In this document: positions 1-7,700 of the stretch, in pieces
Layout: every line of letters starts with the position of its first letter
How positions within the stretch are numbered: the stretch's first letter is position 1
Origin: Chromatiales bacterium
GTDB taxonomy: Bacteria; Pseudomonadota; Gammaproteobacteria; Chromatiales; Chromatiaceae
Length of the DNA: 64,000 nt
Assembly (NCBI GenBank): GCA_028280505.1
Contig: JANQLO010000053.1
Span: forward strand, 1-64,000
Reading direction: 5' to 3'
Notes under the pieces: model-generated
What the model was told of the DNA's origin: nothing
Database searches by the model: none
The model's input: the letters and a program-made list of their open reading frames with translations, nothing else
Made by a program: the position numbers and the translations under genes

Positions 1-51
1 CGCACGCCCGACAGCGTGTACTACCCATCCGCTGCCAAGCTGGCGGCTTGA
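1..51 (+). CDS. Transposase C-terminus (partial, IS3-family OrfB-like)
   Basis: Frame 1 from the first base reads RTPDSVYYPSAAKLAA and then a TGA stop. The sequence around 'TPDSVYY' resembles the extreme C-terminus of IS3-family DDE transposases, which commonly end in a 'TPaevYy'-like segment after the integrase core. Only 16 residues are visible, so the subgroup cannot be judged. The terminal repeat follows within 45 bases, as expected. It is the only plus-strand gene I support in the window. Confidence 0.5.
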   Translation, partial: RTPDSVYYPSAAKLAA

Positions 52-93
52 CCCGGAGAAGCACTTATCGGCCTGTCCAATTTTCGGGGTCCA
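1..93 (+). mobile_element. Right end of an IS3-like insertion sequence (partial)
   Basis: The element runs in from outside the left edge. It contains the last codons of a transposase ending at base 51. The terminal-repeat-like string TCCAATTTTCGGGGTCCA (about 76-93) ends in CA, as IS3-family ends do. The inner boundary at base 93 is my estimate, because the other terminus and the target duplication are outside the window. It lies next to the AT-rich immunity-gene area, a usual place for IS insertions beside polymorphic toxin loci. Confidence 0.55.
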
Positions 94-119
94 CTTCTAC
101 CCACTGTTTAAAATCCTAT

Positions 120-584
120 TTACTCATCTTCACCATGAAGTGAATCCATAAAGACCTGAAAACTATCGGCAATACCACATACAAGCATCTTATCGTTTTC
201 ATCAGGATAATCGTGAAGCATAATCACCACGGGAGGATCAGAGGTTTCTGAATCCTCTCGATAATCGAAACAAATATAATCCCCATTCGCGGCACGACCG
301 ATAGCCACTATTTTTTCATAGGCATAGCCATCATGCTCTTGCGCGCTTCGAATTGACTTATAATTATTTAGATTTTCGCCAAATCCTAAAAAATTAACAT
401 CTGATGAATAATTTTTATTATTCACGTGAAAGTCAAAAATATTTTTTTCGGGAATAAAAGCATCGTGCCCCGACAGTAATTTTTTATATAAATCGGGGAA
501 CCTTAAATCCAAAGCCTTTTCAAATCCCTCAATAACAGAAATATCCACTTCTCCGTAATCACGGTATAAATCGTAATCTTTCAT
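120..584 (-). CDS. SUKH (SMI1/KNR4) family immunity protein
   Basis: This 154-aa acidic cytoplasmic protein carries the SUKH pattern: an N-terminal helix with 'IEGFEKALDLRFPDLYKKLL', a central 'NFLGFGENLNNYKSI', then 'IVAIGRAANGDYICFDYR' and 'VVIMLHDYPDE', followed by a C-terminal 'SFQVFMDSL' helix. SUKH proteins are the commonest immunity proteins of bacterial polymorphic toxin systems; they bind and neutralise diverse toxin domains. The gene is AT-rich compared with the GC-rich body of cdiA. It lies in the immunity-gene tail of the CDI locus, between the IS end and an interrupted small ORF. Its toxin partner is not evident; it may be an orphan immunity gene kept from an earlier CdiA tip. 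Confidence 0.75.
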   Translation of the reverse strand: MKDYDLYRDYGEVDISVIEGFEKALDLRFPDLYKKLLSGHDAFIPEKNIFDFHVNNKNYSSDVNFLGFGENLNNYKSIRSAQEHDGYAYEKIVAIGRAANGDYICFDYREDSETSDPPVVIMLHDYPDENDKMLVCGIADSFQVFMDSLHGEDE

Positions 585-721
585 ACATCACTTTCTTTCT
601 CTTAGCGCCATATCGTCGCATGCTTGCTTACATCATGACTATTAAATGAAACTAGCCGAATAGTATTTAGAATAAAATTACGAGACCATGCAAAGATAAT
701 TCGAGCATCTCCTTGAACATC
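585..721. other. AT-rich spacer with possible continuation of an interrupted ORF
   Basis: This short stretch separates the SUKH gene from the 76-aa ORF. In the same frame as that ORF, after its TAG stop at 722-724, 39 more sense codons follow before a TAA at 602-604. That stop lies about 18 bases before the SUKH start. The extension looks protein-like (for example RLVSFNSHDVSKH), but 39 open codons can arise by chance. No promoter or hairpin stands out. Confidence 0.35.
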
Positions 722-952
722 CTATAACTGATATAGCGTGACTTGATCGAAATCCGTCTTCCTTGAGCTAATTGTATCTCTTAAATCACATGCAGCCTGC
801 AAAGGCTGCGGGGCGCAGCTACTAGTCTTATCGATATTAGTCGTGAATGTCGCATACCTGTAAAGCATAGACAAATCTTGACTATTGCATGAAGTGCTTG
901 CTACTTCTGACCTGCTACATTGCACCCTAACAACCCACTCATCATTTTTCAT
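722..952 (-). CDS. Hypothetical small protein, possibly a truncated toxin or immunity remnant
   Basis: I do not recognise this 76-aa product. Its ATG overlaps the stop of the preceding gene by one base (TAATG), so it is probably translationally coupled to the likely CDI immunity gene, which argues for a real or recently real gene. The protein is polar, has no signal peptide or membrane segment, and contains five cysteines. The frame continues for 39 codons past its TAG stop, ending just before the SUKH gene. A nonsense mutation in an original ~116-codon gene is therefore possible. Alternatives are a genuine small protein, or a fragment of an orphan CdiA-CT displaced by toxin exchange. Confidence 0.4.
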   Translation of the reverse strand: MKNDEWVVRVQCSRSEVASTSCNSQDLSMLYRYATFTTNIDKTSSCAPQPLQAACDLRDTISSRKTDFDQVTLYQL

Positions 953-1320
953 TAAGAAAAGTTAAATTCCTGACTTTCACCATTTCTTTCAAGAGTGAAA
1001 CTCTTCAGGCTCTCACAAACTAACTTTTCATCAAATCTTTTTACCACACAAGATAAAACAATATTTATATCAAAATAAGCAAATTCCCCACCAACCATCA
1101 TCCCAAATGTTTCATCCATGTCAATTACTGATTCACCATATCGATTAGCAAGAAATAACTTTGGAGCACGATCATTTGATGAGTCCGCTATATAGCAATC
1201 CACGAAATCGTTTTGGCCCTCGCCTTCGGAAGCTATACGATAAAAGAACTTCCCACTAACGGTGCAATCCAAACCTTTGTTAGATATCTCTAGATTTTCA
1301 ATTTCTGAAATCTTATACAT
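952..1320 (-). CDS. cdiI: Probable CDI immunity protein (CdiI) for the adjacent CdiA toxin
   Basis: This 122-aa cytoplasmic protein starts 14 bases after the stop of cdiA, the invariant position of cdiI. It is acidic and beta-rich, with no signal peptide or membrane segment (motifs such as 'CTVSGKFFYRIASEGEGQ' and 'VLSCVVKRFDEKLVCESL'). I cannot name a family; immunity proteins are too variable for recognition by eye, so the call rests on position, size and low GC matching the toxin tip. It should bind and block the C39-like cysteine-peptidase domain of CdiA. Its stop overlaps the start of the next small ORF, so both are probably on the cdi transcript. Confidence 0.65.
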   Translation of the reverse strand: MYKISEIENLEISNKGLDCTVSGKFFYRIASEGEGQNDFVDCYIADSSNDRAPKLFLANRYGESVIDMDETFGMMVGGEFAYFDINIVLSCVVKRFDEKLVCESLKSFTLERNGESQEFNFS

Positions 1321-1334
1321 TATCTATTCGCCTT

Positions 1335-1796
1335 TTACGGATTTTTAGAGTTAGTAAGGATAGCTTGCCCACTAAAGCGCTCAGAAAATTCATCAAGTGG
1401 CGTGAAGTATTGTCTACCCAGCGCCGGATCACGTATAGCAACAACCATTTGCCCTTGACGCATTGTAATTCCATCAACAACCACAGCGTGGCCACCTCGG
1501 TCTAAACGAGTAGCAACTACAGCCGGGTTGCCGTTTGAGGTTGCTTCGGCCAGTTGTTCAATAGTAACTCGATTTTTAACCCTTGCAGTTACAAGACCTT
1601 GATTACGTAGGGCTTGCGCCATATCACCCATATACGCACCCTGAGAAGTTACTTTGGAATCAGCTATCAGTTTATTAAGGTCAAACTTTTTACCGGAAGA
1701 ATCTAGAACCATCGCACAGGAGTTTGGACCGCACGTTGGCAGCCTTCCTTGATCTAAAACCAATCGATCTCCGTCCCTCGGTATACTACTACTCCT
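1335..1796 (-). other. CdiA C-terminal toxin domain: papain-like/C39-like cysteine peptidase
   Basis: CdiA residues ~2,959-3,111 carry a C39-type signature: Q2974 (oxyanion hole) in 'LDQGRLPTCGPNSCAMV', C2980 as nucleophile, H3061 in 'GGHAVVVDG' and D3081 in 'IRDPALGRQYF'. Papain-like C39 domains are a known class of polymorphic-toxin tip. They could act as a protease, a deamidase or an NAD-type hydrolase, so the chemistry is not fixed by sequence. GC content drops from about base 1,860 to the end of the gene compared with upstream, consistent with exchange of the toxin tip together with the immunity gene. Confidence 0.75.
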
Positions 1797-4700
1797 TGGA
1801 TTACCTGGCTCTAACTCCCCAACTAAGGAGTTATCATTGTCAGGAGTAACTTCCGAAACGACAGTTCCACCATCGCCCGCATCCGTTTTTTGTGTGTCCG
1901 GCAACTGCGATCTATCCGCATCGGGCTTGTCCTTGCCGAACTTGCCTCCGATCTTCGCCAACTTCCCGGCCTTCGCCAACGGCACTACTTCGAGCAGTAC
2001 CAAGCCGGCATTCGCCGCCAGGATGGTCTGCGCCATACCGCTGACGTCTTGACCGTATATCTCGTTGAGACGCTTGGCGGTCTCGTCGTCGAATACGGCT
2101 TCGCCGCTTCCAACGAGTCCCTTGCCCTGGCGCTTGAATCCGTCGCTTATATCCTCCCAGATTTCGCCGATCACCTCTGCCGTTTCGTCCATCTTTCCGG
2201 CCACACACTCCATGCTCTTCAAGCATTGCTGGAGCGCAATGACCGCGACGACGCCTTCCGCAGCACGCTGCGCTGCCTTCATGCTTTGCGACTTCAAGTA
2301 ATCGGTGACCGCCTCGGGATTGTCCTTGTACGCCTGAAGCAGGCGCTTTACTTCGGCCTGTGTTTTCTCCGGCAGGTCGGCAATGAAAGCGTCGCCCTTC
2401 TCCTTGTAATCATTCAGAAAAGCGGTCAGGCCTTCACCCGGCGTATATTCCACACCGGGATGAACGTTTTCACGGTAATACGCCAAATCCGTTTCATAGA
2501 GATAGAGTTCCGGTCTGACGTATTGGTTGCCCTCAACAGTGAATAACTGTTGAGCCTTGCCTAGTTCGTTTTCGAAGGTTTCCTGGGCGGTTTGGAGATA
2601 GGCCGAGGCCTGCTCGTCGATGCCGTGATCGAGCGTCAGTCGCATACCCAGGTCGATTTCCTTGAGGGCCTGCTGCACTAGGCGGAAGCGTGCCTCTCCC
2701 TCACTGACCGCACGCCCTTCTTGAGCGCTAAGGTGCGTCGCGAAGGCTTCGACATTGGCCTCTATCCAGTCGATCTCCTTCGGGTGCAATTGACGGTTGT
2801 AACGATCGGCGGTGCCGGTTATCAGGCCGCCTTGCTGGCCGCCAACCACGCTGCCGATAGCGACCGCCGCGAGGTTTCTCAGCAGATCGCTTTCAGGCAG
2901 TTGCTCGGCCAATTGTTGAGCCGCGAGTTCGTTCAGGCCGGCAGCCGCCGCGCCTTGCATGAAGTTACCGCCACCGATGAGCGCCGTGATACCGCCCACC
3001 AGGGCATGGGCAATGGCCTTGTCGGGCAGCGTCTCGCGCAATTGCGCGGCGCGGTCTTCGATTTGGCGCCGCTGCGCCTCGGTGAGTAGATTCTCGCCTT
3101 TTTCGGCGGCGGCCTCGTCGGCGGCCAGAACGCCTTCTAGATTTTCGACTTCCTCGTAGAGATTCCCGACCTGGATATAGGCCTCTTCGGCGAAGATCTG
3201 GGTGAGTTCCCTTTGCTCTTCGATGGCATCGACCTTGCCTTCGTCGAATATGCGTTCGAGTACCTGGTGGGCCTGTTCCCGGCTGCGCTTGAGTCCGTCC
3301 AGGGAAACACCGGGATTGGCCCGGACCTCGATGTCGCCATCGGAGATGGCCGCATAGGTGGTGTTGCTGGCCGAATCGCTGTCTTGCGCGTAGCCGCCGC
3401 TGAGACCGCCCGGCAGCCCGCCGCCCTTGAGCGCCTGGCCCGGGTCGCTGAGGAGATTGCCGCTCAGGCCGGTGCTGAAACCGATGCTCTTGGATTCGAT
3501 ATCGTATTCGGCATGATTGCGCAGTTCGTTGTAACTGAGCGTCTCGGTACTCAGTCGATTGGCCGCTGCATCGGCACTGCTGACGATGGCTCCGCCCTCG
3601 AGATGGGTGTTGCCACCGACCTCGACGTCGAAACCGCCCTGTCCGGCGAAGAACCCGCTTTGCTCCTGGACCGCGACGTACTCGGCATCGGCCTTGAGTT
3701 CGCTGTAGTTGAGGTTGAGGTTGACCGGGGCGCTGGGACCGATACCGACACCGACCCGGCCTCCCATGCTGTTCTGACGATTGCGGTAATGCTCGCGATC
3801 CTGTTGGCTGACGATGTTCAGATCGCCGCCGATACGCGCGGTGATCTGCTCGGCGTTGACCTGCGCGCCTTCGAGCAGGGTATCGCCGCCCGAGGTGATT
3901 TCGACTTGCTCGCGCGCATTGACTTGGGTTTCGAGATAGCGATCATCACTGCGGTTTTCCTCGCCCCTAGCCTGGCTGCCTTCGACGAAGACGTTGAAGC
4001 CATCGCTGCCGAAGGATATACCGATACCGGCACTGGAGGATCGGCTCTCGCTATCGTCCCTGCGCTGGTTTTCGGCGCTACGCAGTTCGATGGCATCGTG
4101 CGCATCGAGTCGAATGTTGTGCCCTTCGATCAGGCTACCTCGACTGACGATGTCGCCACTACCGGCACGGTCGGCATCCCCCCGGGCGACAATGGCGACG
4201 TCGCCGTCGGCGATGACGCTGCTGCCCAACGCGGTGCGATTGCGGACCGTGTGGGTCTGTTCGCTCTTGCTGCTCCCCAAACTGACACTTAGATTGACGC
4301 CGCTGCCGGCCGAGGTGCCGTTTTCAATGGCGTGTTGCAGTTGTTCGGTCTGGGCCGGTAGATCCTGGGCGACCCGGGCGATGCGCCAGGCATGCAGGGC
4401 GCGCAGACGATCGTCCTCGGCGCCGTCGATACGCTCGGCGCTGTGCTGGATCTGCTGTACGGCGCTGACCGCGCCGCCGGACAGGGCGATGGTGAGCCCG
4501 CTTTGTTTGTAGGTATGGCGCTCGTCGCGGTCGAGGGTATCGTGGCCGGCATCGAGATGGACGTTGTCGCCTTCGAGGCGGACGTTGCCGTCACGCGCAA
4601 GGATATCGGACGCACGCACCCGCACATCGTTGTCGGCAACCAGGCTGACGTTACCGCTCAGGCTGCCGAGGGTGCTGCCCACTTGCTGAGTCTGGCGCTC

Positions 4701-7700
4701 AGCGATATCGCTCGCCTGCTGGCGAGTACCGACGAAGACACCGAAGCTACCACCGCTCATGATGCCGGATTTCTTCTTGCTGACGAAATCGCTGTGCCGT
4801 CGGCTGTTTTCGGCAGCATCGATGGTGATATCGCGACCGGCCCGCAAAGCGAGATCGCCATCGGTGACAATACTCGAGCCGGTAACGCCGACGTCGCGAC
4901 CGACATCCAGGTGCGCACTGCCGGCGCTAATGGTACTGCCCTGAACGGTGGTGCTTTCGCGATAGTAGCGCCGAACGGTAGTCTTCTTCGATAGGAAGCC
5001 CGAATCGCGGAAGTAATGGTTCTCGTCGTGCAGACGTGTGTCCTCGCCGGCGTCGATGGCGATATCGCGGCCGGCCACGCCGACCAATGCCCCGTCGGTA
5101 TCGATGTGCGACGCACGGATGTTGAGATCGCGGCCGGCGGCCAGCGTGATGTCGCCCTCGCCGGATAGCAGGCTACCGACCTCGTTGCTCTGTCCCATGG
5201 TGAGGTGGTTACGGGCATCCCACACCATGGCGTCGCGACGGCGGGTGGTGACCGAATCCACGTTGATATCGTTGCCGGCCGTCAGGGTGGTCTGCCCGCC
5301 TTCGCCGGTATTGACCACCGCCGCACCCCGAAGATTGAGATCACCACCGGCTGCCGTGCTGAGCGTGGCATTCGGACCGGTCACCATCAACGTGCCGATA
5401 CCGTCCAACGTGACACGCTCGAAACGGTTGGCGCCGACTTCGCTGGTCGCCACGCGGACCAGGCTGCCGACGTCGATGTCGCCGTCCGCCTGAACGATCA
5501 GGGTGTCCTCGGCCTGAATCAGGCCGCTTTCGTTGACGATATCCCCGGTGGCCTTGAGCTGTTGCTGACGCGCCGCGATAGCCCCCTGTCGATTTTCGAT
5601 GTCGCCGCTGGCGGCCAGCAGTGTGTCCTCGGCGAGCAGTCGACCGCTGTTGATCAAGCGATCGCCGATTGTCAGATCGACGTTACGACCGCCGAGAAGC
5701 GCCCCTCCGCCGTTGAGATCGCCTTGCTGAACCACGGCATACACCTGCGGTACCAGCACCTTTACGGTACTGCCGTTACCCAGGCGTACCGTTTGTTCCA
5801 CCAACCAGACGATATCGCTGGTGAGTTGCGCGATTTGTGCTTCGGAAAGGGCGATACCGGGTTTGAGATCGTAGGCCAAGGCGAAGCTCACGCCGGCATC
5901 GAGCAGGTCGCGATATTGCTCTTCGTCGTCGTTGTACCCAGCCAGGTAGCGCTGACCGGTCAACTGGGCGATTTGCTGTTGCACCAGACGCTGTTCGACG
6001 AAGCCATCGCCCAGCCGACGCTGGACAAGGTCGCCGTTGTTCGGCAACTTACCGAGTGCGTAATTGGAGTTAAGCCAATTGCGATAACTGGTGAAACGTT
6101 CATCCGTTTCGATCAATGGCCGATCGACATCGCCCAGGTTCGTCGAGAAAAGACTGCTACTGGGTAGATTCAAGACACCGCCGGTGCGCCCAACCCTGTC
6201 GAGATCGTCATCACCGATGGGCTGTTCACCGGGCGTGTCGAGAGACAGGCTTCCGGGCAACTCGCCTGCTTCGTGCGCGCTATTGGCGTGGACATCCCCC
6301 GCGCCCAGCGCCAATTTTTCGCTGCCTTTGGCGATATGCGCATCGGGCCCCGCATTGCCGGGACTGATCGACATATGCTGATCGACGACGCCGGACAGCG
6401 TGGACAGGGTTTCGATGACCGCCGGAGGCCGATAGGCCGAGCGAGGCTCGTTCACCCGGCAATGATCGTCTTTGCCGCAGGACTTGACCCAGGTGAAATA
6501 CACCGTACCGTTGTCTTTCGAACTGCGCTCGAGCTTGATCTCCTTGTTTTCGAGCGTCGCCGCATTGACCGTCAGGGTGCCGCCGGCAAGGATCTTGCTC
6601 TGATCGTTGAGGACGTGTTCGGCATCGATCCGCATATTGCCGCCGGCCAGGAGCTGTGCCGGGGCGAGATTGGCGATTCTGTCTTCCGCAACGATACGAC
6701 GGTACTCGTAGACGTAGAAATCCTCCGCCTCCACCGGCCAGACGATCTTGCTTTCGCCCCGTCGGGTACGACCCCAACGTACCTTGTCGTGATCGTACCT
6801 GGCGGAACTGCCGCGCGGCTGATACTCGCGATGAGAGGTATCGCCGACCTCTACCTTGTCGAGGCTATAGTGCTCATCGATGTTCTCCAAGCGGTCGACA
6901 TCGATATCGACACCGCCGAGGGCCTCGATGGTCGAACTGGCATTCAGAACATGCCCGACCCGGCCCGTCGCTTTGTTGCTGCCGTCGAGTTCGCCGCCGA
7001 TCGCCAGGTCGCCGCCGCTGAAGATCAAGGCACCATCGCGATTCTCTAGATCGCCGACCCCCAGGTCTAGTCTGTTGCGCGCCGCCAGGGTACCGGCGAC
7101 GGCACCTTCCATGCGGTTACGAACGGTATCCGCATCGATCGCCAGATGATCGCCGTACACGCGTCCGCTACCGAGATTGTCGAGCAAGGCTGTGGTTATG
7201 TGCGTCATTTGGCCATCGATCAACCCGCGATTGAGTATCTGGCCGCTCGCATCCAGCAGGGTCGTGACCGCCGAGATTTCGGCATCGCTGCGATTGTCGA
7301 TGTTGTCCGCCTCGATCGACAACTGGTTCACCGCCGACAGCTTGCCGTTGTTGATCAAGTCACCGGTGATGGTCATGGTGAGATTGTTGTCGGCACGCAG
7401 CTCGCCGCTGTGATCGAAATCGCTGAGGAGATTGAGAACGATATCGCCGGCCGTCTCGACACCGCCGGTACCGGCCAGCGCGACGGCGGTCATTGCGATC
7501 GCCCGCGCGGCAAGGATCTCACCGCCGTCGTTGCTGATCACCAGCTGCCCCAGACCGCTATCGTGCACCACGGCCCGATCGAGAGAGGTAATGAGCCCGT
7601 CGGTGTTGATCAGGTGATAGGCGACCTGAAGACGGTTCTGATCCGAGGCACCGATGAAACCCTGCCGGTTGTCCAAGGTATCGACCCGCAGATCGAGGTC

